DNA from: Allodiplogaster sudhausi
Lineage: Eukaryota; Nematoda; Chromadorea; Rhabditida; Diplogasteridae
NCBI GenBank assembly: GCA_945643635.1
Contig: CALZFC010000001.1
Span: 7,787,001-7,851,000 of the forward strand
Length of the DNA: 64,000 bases
Direction of reading: 5' to 3'
The notes under the pieces were generated by a model. The model made no database searches and was not told where the DNA came from. It saw nothing but the letters and a program-made list of their open reading frames with translations. Made by a program: the position numbers and the translations under genes. The first letter of the stretch is position 1. Every line of letters starts with the position of its first letter. Below are positions 38,420 through 51,640 of the stretch, piece by piece.

Positions 38420-39877
38420 AAATAACTTGTTGTTAGCAGTGCACGCTTACACATTTTTTTTCTATTTTGTCTGAGTGCTAAATACATATGCATGTTTAAC
38501 ATGACAAAACACATGCCATCCATTTGTCAGATTATGCTAACCTTGTAATTAATACGCGAAACACAGCTGGAAATTATAGAATTGTGGCCATTAATAAGAG
38601 ATCCGCAATAATTTTCCGATATTTTCTTACTTTTTGTAAATAGTTCAAACTTGTTTCGATACAGTACATCCTTTTTATTCCAAATCACGATTACAGAGTA
38701 CAAAGTAAGCAAAAAACTATTGGTTGAATATATGTCGTTGGGCAAGGAATCAGAGGGTGTTGCTAGATTTATCGCCGTCCCCATAAAAGTTGTTATTTGA
38801 TTTAAGTGCTTGGTAGACAAGTATCGCTCAAGAGCTTGTCGGAAGTTCTCATGCCATACAAAAGTACCAACCAGAGACAACATCTTATCATTAAACAACA
38901 TTCACACCATGTGCACTTGTTTTCGCGATCTCCTTAAAAAATTCAATTCGTCTCACGTGAGATTTTCCACAGGCCTACGTAGTACTATTATGTTTCCCCT
39001 CTTCCTTGTTGAAATGTGATTTAATGATCTTGTTTCTGAGTGAAAAGCAATTAACTTTGACCAGCAACATTTTAATTATTAGAGTTACATTGTTTCTATC
39101 TTACTTCAAGCAATCATTATCAATATGTTCGCGTCACGGAGTAAAGAATTTACTCTTGTTGTTAGTAAGCACGACACGGATGACGACTTATCCTACTCAT
39201 TCGCAGCATAGACGATATCTGTTACTCATTGACTCTTTAAAAAATATGAAATAAATACCTCGCAGCAAGCAGAGCATCGTTCTAGCTGTTTTCTTGCAAA
39301 AAAAGGTTTGCTTCTCAATATGTGCATATGGAGTTGTTTATGTCTTATTATTATGTTTTTTTTGGATCTGCCGCTATTTGAATGCATTTTCATCAAACTA
39401 GCGCACTATTTGCCTCTTTTCGTCAACAAGCTGATTGCATCGTAAAGATCCTGATCCTTATCTATCAATTAATGCTTCTCTTGACGCAATCGCCGATTTA
39501 TCAGGGTTTCTTTCAGACGAAAATAACAGCGAACTTCTTTAAATACATCTTCTTTCTTGCATCTCCCACGTTGTTTATATTTCCAATCCAATTTGATCTA
39601 TTGGAATGTGTCTCGCATTCTCTCGATTGTTGTTTTCGAAACAAAAAAATTTGAGATTGGCTATATTTCTGTATTTGCTTGAAAATAAGTCTGTTTTACA
39701 GATTGTACGCAAAAGCATATCAAACTACAGTATGTACTAGCTCATTTCAGGATCAAAGCATGAGCTACAGCTCTACATTTCCAGTGTTTCCTCTCCTTTT
39801 GAGGACAAAGACATGAGCTCTCACACGTCAATTGATTATCTTCATTTGTGCGCAGCAGTAGTTGCGTGCTGCACCAA
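38420..39877. other. Gene-free interval downstream of the esterase
   Basis: AT-rich, no supported gene or element. 39750-39877 is the beginning of the sequence duplicated, inverted, at 1440-1600. Confidence 0.5.
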
Positions 39878-40019
39878 TATAACTCTCGCTTCTCTGACGC
39901 TTCGACTGCCCTCTCGTGTTAGTCTTTTGGAACTTCTTCCTAAACAAATAACGTAGGACACATTATCGATTAGCTTATTTTGTATTAATCAATAACTTGA
40001 TTGGTGTTTTCGTTTTCTT
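39878..40019 (+). repeat. 142-bp repeat, copy 1
   Basis: TATAACTCTCGCTTCTCTGA to GTGTTTTCGTTTTCTT. By eye it matches 42074-42215 at every position. Its first 40 bp are also present, diverged, in the inverted flank near 1440-1480, so this is the original location. Confidence 0.9.
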
Positions 40020-40163
40020 CGGTAAAGTATATAACTTTGGCAGGAATGCCTCTGCTCTTTGCCTTTTCCATCTCGAACATCGCGTTCTCTCTCGAGCACT
40101 TGATAATGCGGCCGGTAATTCTAATGACTTCGTTTCTTGTCAAAAGAATAGATCCCATTATAG

Positions 40164-40820
40164 GTGGTCTACTTTAGCGGTACGGGCTGGATCTATTTCG
40201 CCGAACTCACGCCCCGTCTGCCATACTATGGTGGAATCGTTCTTTGTAGCCTCTTCGTTATCAGCTTCAATCAGACATACACCGTGCTCACGCTTCACTT
40301 TCTCTATCGCTGGAACGCCATCTGCCAGTCAGTGACACATAAAATTATGGTGGGAAATTTGAAGTGAAGGGGACAATTTGGAGGGAAACTTAAAACAGGC
40401 CCTCATGTCTACGTTGGCTTACACGCTGGCGTCTGTGGAAGGCAGCATTGCTGCTCTTCGTTCTCGCTCTGTTCTATGATCTACTCTTTGCCGCGAACTT
40501 TCTCGCGTGCTTCCGCCCGACCGCGTACTCGGATAAGGTCAAAGAGAACTCTTCCGTCTGGGATGAAGGAGAGCTTTTACTTTTCATCTTCACATACATA
40601 CGTATGTACAGTCCCGCTCAACATTGTTGGGTCCGGAATTAATAGTATTAATAGTATTAAAATAAATAATACAAACTGGAATAGCGCGATGAATACGCAT
40701 TTTCATGCCATTTCGCGTAGAAGTTTACCTATTTCGCCTATGGAGATTACGACTGCGAAGACCGTTTTCAAAAATATGCTGAAATGACTGAGATCTCATA
40801 ATATTGCATTTATTTGGCCG

Positions 40821-40853
<33 letters not shown>

Positions 40854-42996
40854 CCCACTAAAGTAGGAAACAGAGAGTGTTCAGAATCGACGTTTCCTTT
40901 GTGAGCAATCGACGCTGTCCAAAGAAAGGTATCATCAGACATGTTTGTACCGTCTGTAGAGTATTGGTAAGTCATTGACCGGGAATCTCGAGGTCTCGGT
41001 TCGATACCCTTTTGAGAACAGATTTTTGCAAGCACGAAAATTTTTTGCTTTTTTTTTTCGTCGTTTATACATAAACAAAATGAGAAACTCAAAAGAAATA
41101 AAACAAGAAACTCAAAAAAGTAAGAAGTGCTTTGAAAATTTCATTTTATTTTGCACTTTGAAGTCCAGGAGTTGAAGCCAGCCCGTTTGGAACCCATACA
41201 CGGCCAAATTAAATACAATATTATGAGACCTCAGCCATTTCAGCATATTTTTGAAAACGGTCTTCACAGTCGTAATCTCCATGGTCGAAATAGGTAAACT
41301 ATTACGCGAAATGGCACGAAAATGCGTATTCAGCGCGCTATTCCAGTTTGTATTATTTATATTAATACTATTAATACTATTAATTCCGGACCCAACAATG
41401 TTGAGCGGGACTGTATGTATGACTGTACATACCTGCAGTTGATCATGCAACTTCCTTTGTTCGACCTCTACGAACTGAATCCGGCGCAGCACTCCTACTT
41501 CGCGGTCTTCATGCTAGTTAGAGCTATTTTAACGTGGCACTTGCAAAGTAACTTTTAAAACTCTAAATACATACCAACTTGAATTTATAAGATGCCGGAC
41601 GAAAAAGTCGGCGGCTTTCACATCAACATTTCGCATTTGCTCGCAACCATTGGGTTGACATCTCTCATTCTCGGTTCGATCTCTCTTCCTCATTTTCTCC
41701 ATTCTACCTCTCTGGCCCTCTCTTGTTTTCCCGCTCTCTTCCTTCCCGTCTCAACCTCTCACCTTCTATCTTATTCTCTTTTTCTCTCATTTTCCCCAAC
41801 CAAATCTCTTCTCTAGGCACTGGCGCCGTGATAATTTTCTGCATCGTCCGTATCAACCGTGCCTTCAGGAGGATTTCAATGTCACAACGCACGCGTGAAT
41901 TGCATCGCCAGCTCTTCATCGCGCTTGTTATTCAGGTTTTTTTTCAAAAGAAAAAAAACATTCAATTGCAGCTGACAATTTTTCAAAATTGAGTTCAATA
42001 TAATATTTAAATATGACAGTTTTCATAAAATGGGCAGTATAAAAATACAAAGTTTGGAGTTAAGGGTATGGATTATAACTCTCGCTTCTCTGACGCTTCG
42101 ACTGCCCTCTCGTGTTAGTCTTTTGGAACTTCTTCCTAAACAAATAACGTAGGACACATTATCGATTAGCTTATTTTGTATTAATCAATAACTTGATTGG
42201 TGTTTTCGTTTTCTTAGGGATGAATGAAACAAAGATTATCGAGTTGTGATCATTCTTACGCCAACCCACAAATACTTAATGTGTGTTTATGACGATAAAT
42301 TTCGCTCATCTATTTCTTAGACGCTCATTCCGACAATCTTTTCCTACTTGCCGGTATTCATGGTTTTCTTCTCTCCGATCACAGGTTCGTTGTGAGAAGG
42401 CTTGAAAAGACTTATTCAATTTCAACTACAGTTTTATTTACCAAAATATGCTATTTGTCCCCGATCTCTTCTCAATACCAAGTCAACCTGACTCAATGTA
42501 GTACTCTTAAAGGTAATTAATTATATGTATATAATTTGGCTATCTCGTCTTCCTCTGTTCATAATAAATAAATCAATAAATAGGAGTCGACCTCAGCTGT
42601 GGCCAACTCCTCGTCCGGATCTCGATTATCTTTCCGATTACTGATCCAATTCTTGTTATCTGCTGTGTGAGATGCCTCAGAGAACAGGTTCGCATCGCCC
42701 ACCTTCCTAGCATAAGCAAAGAATAGACCACCCAACTAAAGGATATATTGAAGTACCGCAAAATATAAATGTTGAATATTACCATAGGCTTTGCTTATCC
42801 GAGCAATTAGCAAAATCTTTATTTGTAATCCTTTTTTTACATTTTAGCTACATATGATGACTAACTGAATCGTCATTCCTTTCTCCAGGTCATCACTGCC
42901 TTCAAGCATCTCACCATCATAGTTGAGAAGCCAACTATTAGGCCGACGGATCCTTCCTTCACGACAATTGCTGCAGACATTGCAGTTATTAGTTAA
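40164..42996 (+). CDS. Nematode 7TM chemoreceptor (STR-like), right copy
   Basis: Exons 40164-40327, 40399-40555, 41439-41516, 41592-41673, 41817-41935, 42321-42384, 42584-42687 and 42889-42996 join in phase and end in TAA. Membrane segments include YYGGIVLCSLFVISFNQTY, LLLFVLALFYDLLFAANFLA, ISHLLATIGLTSLILG-GTGAVIIFCIV, LIPTIFSYLPVFMVFFSPIT and the TM7-like ISIIFPITDPILVICCVRC. The Q-x-L-I-P and D-P-x-L blocks are typical of nematode STR/SRD-type receptors. Exons for the N-terminus and TM1-2 were not found. It is an inverted paralogue of the gene at 1-890; the second intron, about 60 bp there, is 883 bp here because of a MITE. Confidence 0.78.
40609..41413. mobile_element. Tc/mariner-type MITE in a chemoreceptor intron
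   Basis: 805 bp, ends CAGTCCCGCTCAACATTGTT and complement, flanked by TA (40607-40608, 41414-41415). The inverted ends run over 200 bp (GGGTCCGGAATTAATAGT). Same TIR family as 22903-27369. It carries a CT tract (40822-40849) and a tRNA-like module. Absent from the paralogous intron near 416-475, so it inserted after the gene duplication or was lost from the other copy. Confidence 0.93.
40954..41010 (+). ncRNA. tRNA-like module in the MITE
   Basis: CTGTAGAGTATTGGTAAGTC (A box and D-arm), TTGACCGGGAATCTCGAGG, TCTCGGTTCGATACCC. The B box GGTTCGATACC fits GGTTCRANNCC exactly, and A-to-B spacing is as in tRNA genes. Acceptor-stem pairing is absent. Confidence 0.65.
42074..42215 (+). repeat. 142-bp repeat, copy 2 (in a chemoreceptor intron)
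   Basis: Matches 39878-40019. It lies in the intron between 41935 and 42321. The identical length and lack of visible differences suggest a recent copy. Confidence 0.9.
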
Positions 42997-44119
42997 AGAA
43001 CAAGAATCACCGAGAGAAAAAAGAATGCAGCTTCGAATTGCCGCGTCTTCCCGGGCACTCACAATCTCTCATACTATTTAGTCTGCAGTAGATTGTGTCC
43101 AATTTTGAATTGTGCTCGCGAACTAGATGGTTAAGGGGCTGGGCAATTTTTTCGCACCGTAACATTAAATATTCTGTGAACATGCTTGCTGATAACTGTT
43201 TCTTAATTTTTTTTGTTAAAGGTGCCTAACATATGAAACTACAGAGATAGTTATGGTTGTCACCTTTAACCAAAAAAAATCTATGGCTAATGAGTGGAAA
43301 AAATGGTAAGTGTAAGAGTAAAGCAAGCTCTTTACATTCTTTAGTAAATGCCACGAAAATCTTGATATTTCAATAGATTTAGTGAGATAGTACGCCATTC
43401 ATCTTCTTGTTCGTACATACATTGTACATGTGAACATATGTATACAATTTGTAAATAGATTAAAAACAGCTAAAATTTGATTTGATTTTAGCGCGAGAAA
43501 TTATAATCAAATTCAACATTTTCGCAATCAAATCCGTAGCATTACAATCAGATTAATACAAACATGAAAAATATTTTCTTGAAAAAAATATTTACAGAAA
43601 TAACTGCATCGCTGTACGAATGCAGTAAAGCTCACATGTTTGTATAATTCAAATATCGACAGTTTGACGATGTGAAGTTATCATTGCGTATATCGTACAT
43701 ACATGTTGATCAAAATATTCATTGATACTATTAGGTACAATAATGACGCTGAACCCCCAAAGCGAGCATCTTTTTTTCTATCTACAACTAGGATCGTTCA
43801 ATCATCCAATTACGAATTGCAATATTCATACGTAATGACTGTTTCCACACCTTAAATGAGAACTATTGTAATTAAAAGAGGCGAATCCATCTCTTTCGTC
43901 GCAGAATCGCGTTCTCAACAGGTCCTTTGGAAGGCTGGATGCCCGAGTAGTATCTGTATATGCATATCGATAACTATAAGTTTCCTAAATTATTAAATTA
44001 TAGCACAAATAACGCGCATTGTCTTCTTTATGAAAAACGCGAATGAATGAAAAAAATATCATAAACAATTATATGACCTCTAAATGCAAGACACATATTT
44101 GTTGCTGAACCTTTCCAGA
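42997..44119. other. Gene-free interval between chemoreceptor and QSOX
   Basis: AT-rich. One copy of the dispersed ACATTCTTTAGT motif near 43333. The C-terminal (possibly membrane-anchor) exon of the QSOX gene may lie here but was not identified. Confidence 0.45.
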
Positions 44120-45054
44120 TTAGAAAAGCCAACTTGAGCAAAAATGGCGCGGTGTCTGAATCGCTGAGATTGCCGTTGCTGTAGCAGCTCGGGCAGAGAA
44201 AGGGAGCCGGGAACTAAGAATGGGTGTGGGAAATATCTCTATACTTTTGTATGTGCACGCATACATATACACATGTGTGCTTCTGGCACGAAATCGTACA
44301 CAAATAGACTCTAATGTCTCTCTCTTTCCCTCTCTCAATATGTTTCCTCTCTCTCTCTTTTCTCTTTCCCTTTCTCTCTATGTTTTCCTCGCTCTCTATG
44401 TTCCTCTCTCTTTCTCTCTATATTCCTTTCGCTAATCATAGCCAGCCCACCTGGAGCGAACCTGATACTTCAAGATGATGGCGTCTACCTGGAGGCGGTC
44501 GTTAACAATATTGTGAGCCTTCCACAGATACTTGTAGACATCGTCGGCGTTGCGCACCTTTGAGAAGGCGACGGCTTTTTTTAATTGTCATAACCAAACA
44601 AGTTACTCGTGTTCTTTGCAAAACACAAGATTCAGGTAAACCCACCAAAAAAATAGTTTGAAGCAACATTGGTTGGTGCCAGATTGTTTGATGAATTGTT
44701 TAAAAAAATATTGTTTGGCATATCAAACGGTTTTTGCGCTCATCTGCTAAGGGTCAATGCTATTTCGGATACAGCGGCAGCGACCAAATTGGTCAATTGT
44801 CGACAATAAACAACTCATCCCCCTAGTTATATGTATGTATGTACATATATATGCAATATTTTTGTATATATGCATTTAATAAGTGAATCTTCGGAGTAAG
44901 ATGCCAAAATCAATAATGATTGAACGCGCGTACATTCTGCTCCATCGGGAAGGCCTGCGTCGTCATGCTAACAAATTGATTGCGACAAGGGCGACAGTAG
45001 AGGAAGTTGGCGACCCAGCCGCGGATCGCGCCGAGAGTCGCCATCGGTGGAGCT

Positions 45055-45152
<98 letters not shown>

Positions 45153-48100
45153 AGAGAGGGGAGAGAGGGGAGAGAGGGGCGAGAGGGGAGAGAGGGGAGA
45201 GAGGGAAAGTATTCCATCGCGCGATTGGAAAACCGCATGTCCATTGCTGACGGCGTAACTCGAACTGTCACAAGCTGCACCGTAGTCCAACACTCTACCA
45301 ATGGGCTATCCACCCTCCCCGACCTCTGTTCTGCTCCTTGAAGGCGGCGACTGTGATCGCGTGGAACGCCGTCCACTGGCTGCATGTGTAGCCGCGCAGC
45401 AGAGGCGTGCTGCCCGCGCAGTGCGCCCACGCTGCTCCGATCGGGAACGGACTGCTTTCTTGACGCTGGAGAAAGAGCGAAACAGAGAGGGGTGGATTGA
45501 AAGAGAGAGATGAGACAGACAGGAGAGACAGAGAGGCAGAGAGGTAGAGAGAGAGCGAAAACATAAAAAAAAAGTGTGACAAATTAGGGTTTTTTCACAA
45601 AAACATTGAGCGGAACAGGTTCATATATACCGTATTTTCTCTATTAGTACCCCCGGAGTACTATTTGTCAATGCCCTCGCAAGAGGGGGGCACTATTAGA
45701 GGGGGGGGGGCTCTATTAGAGGGAGGAGTACTATTTTTCAATGTTTCCTAACAACATTTTATTCTTTAAAAATGGGATTTATAGCTCGACTTCAATGTAA
45801 TCATCACTGGAATATCCGTTTTACGGAAGACTTTGAATGAATTTGCAATAAGTTGATTGGGAAGAGCATCCCATGCATCCAGGAGCCGAGATATTAGACT
45901 ATTAGAGGTGGGCACTATTCTTCAATGGACCTTTCAAAAGGGTGGTACTATCAGATGTGGGGGGGGGGTTCTAAAAGAGGGAGGGCAGTAATAGAGAAAA
46001 TACGGCATTTATGTATATTGAAAGGTTTCGCCACTTCGGCGTCGACGAACGCGCTCTGCCAGTCATCAATGTCGAGGGGGCCGTCGCCGACCTTGGCGAG
46101 GTACTCGAGCAATCCTGCCAAAGACACGAGTCGCGCCCAGCGACCGCGCCAGCTCCTGACAGAATTAGAAAATTGGTTTTTTTTCTGCAATTTTAGAGTA
46201 AGCTGTTATTTTTGGCATATTCCACTGTTTGCCATTATTGACGATCGTTAAGAGAGCCAATCTGAGAGACTCGAGCACGGGCATGTCGGGAACAAAATTT
46301 TTTTTTGATTTTTTATTTCTTCTAATGGCTTATGTAGCACCCCATAGAGATCCCAAAAAAATTGTTCCAAAAATTTTTTCCTGTTATTTCACCATGGATA
46401 TGCACCGAAAACCCGAAAAAACTCAAATGATCATAACTTTGTTCGTTGTTGAGATATATTAATTTTGAACTGTTTATTCAATTCCTAATTGAAAGGCGCA
46501 CAAAAGTCGTGTTAATCACTTTTTAAAAATATTTCAATAAAGGCCTCATTTTGGCATTTTAATATTTCGAGTGGTGCGTTTGAGGCAGAAAAACCCCCCC
46601 ATGTTAAAAAGGTGTCCGTACACCTATTTTACTATTCTTTGACATGAAGCGCGCGAGTCGGTCAAAATGGCGCATTTTCGGCCGCCGAGGCACAGTGCAA
46701 GCGCTTTCATCGATCCATAACTGCGCTCAATGTCAATATTACAAAACCGTAAATATATCATCTAAGAGCTCTCGCGGAGATCTTCAAATGTAACATACAT
46801 ACTTTTATTGAAAAGTTTCAATTTATATGGGAAATTTTGTTCTGTACAATTAGAAGGCTTAAAAAACAACTTTAAAAACATTTTCGCCTGTCGAAACATA
46901 CATCATCAGAAAGAGGATGAAATTTGGTACAGATGAACCCCTTTCAATGGAATTCCATGCATAAGATTTTTTGTTATATCCATAAGACTAGTACAGCAAG
47001 GCCTTATGGAAAAACTGTAGAAAAAGGATTGGAATATTCTAATTCGAATTTGGAATATTCAAATTCGAAAAACCTAAAATGTGAATTCTTGGGCAAAATG
47101 ACAGCGACGCTACTGGCACTAGTTTTATGATTTATAACAAAAGATCGTATGCATGGAATTCCATTGAAAGGGGTTCATCTTGTACCAAATTTCATCCTCT
47201 TTCTGATGATGTATGTTTCGACAGGTGAAAATGTTTTTAAACTTGTTTTTTAAGCCTTCTAATTGTACAGAACGAAATTTCCCATATAAATTGAAACTTT
47301 TCAATAAAAGTATGTATGTTACATTTGAAGATCTCCGCGAGAGCTCTTAGATGATATATTTACGGTTTTGTAATATTGACATTGAGCGCAGTTATGGATC
47401 GATGAATGCGCTTGCACTGTGCCTCGGCGGCCGAAAATGCGCCATTTTGACCGACTCGCGCGCTTCATGTCAAAGAATAGTAAAATAGGTGTACGGATTT
47501 CTGAATGAAATTCATCTAATTAGGGGTTTAAAATGTCGCTCTTTCACGTGGTGCTTTCACCTTTTTTACATGGGGGGGGGGGGGGGTTTGTGCCTCAAAC
47601 ACACCACTCGAAATATTAAAATGCCAAAATGAGGCCTTTATTGAAATATTTTTAAAAAGTGATTAACACGAATTTTGTGCGCCTTTCAATTAGGAATTGA
47701 ATAAACAGTTCAAAATTAATATATCTCAACAACGAACAGAGTTATGATCATTTGAGTTTTTCGGGTTTTCGGTGCATATCCATGGTGAAATAACAGAAAA
47801 AAATTTTTGGAACAATTTTTTTGGGATCTCTATATGGTGCTACATAAGCCATTAGAAGGAATAAAAAATCAAAAAAATAATTTTGTTCCCGACATGTCTT
47901 GTATAGAGGCCTGCTCGAACCTCTCAGATTGGCTCTCTTAAAATTGTCAAAGCGCTGATCTGGCAATTTTTACGATCGTCAATAATGGTAAACAGTGGAA
48001 TATTCTAAATCCGTGCCTAAAATAACAGCTTACGCGAAGATTGCAGAAAAAAACCAAATGTTTTAATTCACACAGTCTTATATATATATGTTTTCTTTGC

Positions 48101-51100
48101 TAGTTTTTTTTGAGGAACGAATTTTACGGTCTGAAAAGTATGAAGAAGAAAAAAACATGATAATTGATAGTAATCCGTATTTAGCATCTCGCCGCCGTTC
48201 GCCGTCGTTTTTGTCGGGAGGAAGTCGCGCAGCAAAGTGACAAAGTCGCGCAGCGCACGCGTTGCGGTCGCGTTCAGCGTCGCGCCATACATCGCCGGGT
48301 CGTAGAGGACGGCAGACCTTGTCATTTATCAGGTTTAGTCATATGCTCATTTAATCAAGATATGTATATGTATCTGTTTGTACCTATAAGAATGTATATT
48401 CTTACATACATACATATGTACATACATACATACATATCATAGTTTCGTATTTGGGGTTTTCCAAGTTGAGTATTAATTTGAAAAAAAAAACAACTGTTGC
48501 TTACATCACCATCAGCGCTTTCAGCATGTCGACCTCGGCGACAAAGTAACGCTGCTTGCATCTTAAAAATAACTCGTTTAAAATTGACAGTAGAGACTAT
48601 TCGAGTGCTAATTGTAAGATAAGATAATGAGAGAGCAAAGATTGGAGAGATTACTCTAATTTAGCATCAAAACTGTACGAAGGCCCTTACAAGGGTAATT
48701 AGAAGGATCACTGCAGCAGTAAAAGACTTTTAAATTGGTTATGGTAACACTAAAAGTCGAGCCGAACTCATTTGGAAAAACAAACAGTTTCTCAAACTTT
48801 GGCCAGTCAGGAAACCTATTCGCGGAGTAATCGTTGAGAACGGCCTAAGATGTGTATAAAGTATTATTTTAATTTTAACAGCGGCAACAAGATTCTTATA
48901 ACTTAAGAGGGATTCTCTGTAAGAGTCGAGCATGCGCTCAAGGCAGCCTGCCCCGAAAAAATTGTTTTCGAATTCGTTAACAGAAAACATTTTTCTTAGA
49001 CAACTCGACCCGCTCTATTTAATGAGCCTAATTTCATCATCATCCGATTTTTTACCTTCGGGATACACTACCGTAGCCCTGAAAATTCATTGAGCCATAA
49101 AATCATTCAAAAACAGTTTTGTGAAACCATTTACATATCATTCAATAGCATTTCGAAAGCGCTTCAAATTTCATTTGGGAACATGTTTTGTTTAGATTTG
49201 ATTTTGGTCAAGAAAATTGGCTTTAAATAATTTGAGGTGCTAGCATTCCACTTTATGATCATTTCCACATTCTGGAACCTAGATAGAAAGAAAGAGCGTT
49301 AAATTTGCTAAACAATAACCATCATTCAAGAAAAATTAAAGCGTACGATGTTTTCGATATCACGCGAAAAATGCGCGCGAGTCGGTCAAAATGGCGCATT
49401 TTCTGTCGCCGAGACACAGTGCAAGCGCATTCATTGATCCATAACTACGCTCAATCTTAATATTACAAAATCAGAAGTATATCATCTTAGAGCTCTCACG
49501 GAGATCTTCAAATGTTACATACATACTTTCATTGAAAAGTTTGGATTTATATGGGAAATTTTGTTTTGTATGATAAGAAGGCTTAAAAAACTACTTCAGA
49601 AACATTTCCACATTCCCAAACATACATCATAAGAAAGAGGATTAAATTTTGTACAAGATGAGCCCCTTTAAATGAAATTTCATGCTTACGATCTTTTGTT
49701 ATAAGCCATAAGAGTAGGATAACAAGGCCTTATGGAAAAAGTGTAGAAAAAAGGATTGGAATATTCTAATTCGAATAAACTAAGCTACTGGCCAGCGGCG
49801 AATCGCATCGCAACTGCGAAAACCAGCGCCGAATCGCGGCGCGATGCGATTTTGGTCGCATCCGAATATTGATTTTCTATGCATCTAATGATATTTTGTT
49901 TTTCATATCTCTTTTTTACTTTATTAAGACAATTAAGCTCATTTTTGAACAAAAAATGTTCTTTTCTGCTAAATATTAACGAATTCACTCATCTCCACAA
50001 AAAGAGACCTAGTTGTCGTGAAAGTATCTTAAATTTTCTACAAAACAACATTCTTAAAACGAAAATTAAAGATAGCTCTTTTTCGCTACAAATCAAAAAG
50101 CGACTCAAACCAGATACAACATTCTATCATCTATTTTTGCCGGGGACCCGGCAAAAATAGATTTCGCTTTAAAGTGCTTTATAGGTACTTTTTAACACGG
50201 CGAAACGATTGGAATTGGTACGGGAGTCTGAAAACGTCATTTTGGCGAGTTGTGCGCGGTTCAAAATACGAGTGCTCGGTGAGACTTGCCGAGATGGCCG
50301 CACGTTCGCGCTCGCTGATTCGCGTATAAGAAAGCAAAATCAATGAAAATTTTATCATAAGTGAATAAGATAGTGCTTTATAAATCTGCTAAAATAGAAT
50401 TTGAAAATATTCACTTTTGCGGTCTCAGCGGCCTCTAGATTTTGGAGAGGCGTCATTCTATTATATGGAAAATAATCAGGGGTTTTCTATCTTACGTTGT
50501 AGAGAAAAAAATTATCTTTCCAATGAGGTATAGCACGCCAGATTCCGACGAGGTCTTTTATGTTTCTCAGTCATAAAACTGTTTAAAAACTCACGGTTCA
50601 GTGCCTGTGCATCGGCATGCTCTTTGTTTGGGCGCTACCCACGCCGAAAGCGTCACACAAGCGATATATCGCATGAAGGTAGTCTAAGGAATTTATGTAG
50701 GTTTTTATGTAATTGTTTAAATAAAATTTTAATTGAAAACAAATTTGTTAATTTCGGGCAAAACGTTTTGCTCGCTAGAGGCATCGAACCCTAGTCCCTT
50801 TGATTCCAATTCCAACTCGTTCCCACTACGCTAAGGTAGACGGCTAACGTCAGATAATGCCTTACTTCTTAACTTGCCCGGTGAATATGACAAAGAAACG
50901 CTCTTTCAACAGTTTTATGACTAGGAAACATAAAAGACCTTGTTGATATCTGGCTTACTATAGCTCATTGGAAAGACAATTTTTAGCTCTACAACGTAAG
51001 ATAGAAAACCCATGATTATTTTCCATATAAGAGAATGATGCCTCTCCAAAGTCTAGAGGTCGCTGAGACCGTAAAAGTGAATATTTTCAAATTCTACTTT

Positions 51101-51603
51101 AGTTGCTTTATAAAGCAATATCTTGTCTATTTATTAACAAAATTTCACGGATATTGCTTTATTGTGTGCGAAACAGCGAACGCGAATGTGTGACATCTCT
51201 GCAAGTTTCATCGAGATCTCGAATTTAAAACCTCGCCAAAATGGCGATTTTAGACTCCAGGACCCATTCCAATTGTTTCAGCGTGTTAAAAAGTACCTAT
51301 AAAGAGCTTTTGAGCAAAATCTAATTTTGCCGCACTTTGGCTTCCTTACGATTCTCTCGCAAATCGCGTCATATGTATGTTGCCTGGAGACCCTTGCTTT
51401 GATTGTTCTTTGACGTCTGTTCTCATCAGTATTTGTTAATATATTAAATAAAGATATACATCCGAGCCTTAAGTGATCTTAACCTTAACAGTCGGGAAGA
51501 TCTTGATGTTCTCGGCCGAGCACGTTTTCTGATTGAAAGCGTCGGCGCAATTGATGACACCAAGGCGAACCTACGCCGGACTCACTAGATTTCTCTCTCC
51601 CTT

Positions 51604-51640
<37 letters not shown>

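Noticed and set aside
38527..38901. 124-codon minus-strand ORF
   Set aside because: AT-rich, no domain, no partner exons; probably chance.
50774..50845. A true tRNA gene (also considered at 9358, 23334, 26884, 40954 and 45249)
   Set aside because: A and B boxes are recognisable but the 5' and 3' ends do not form a 7-bp acceptor stem.
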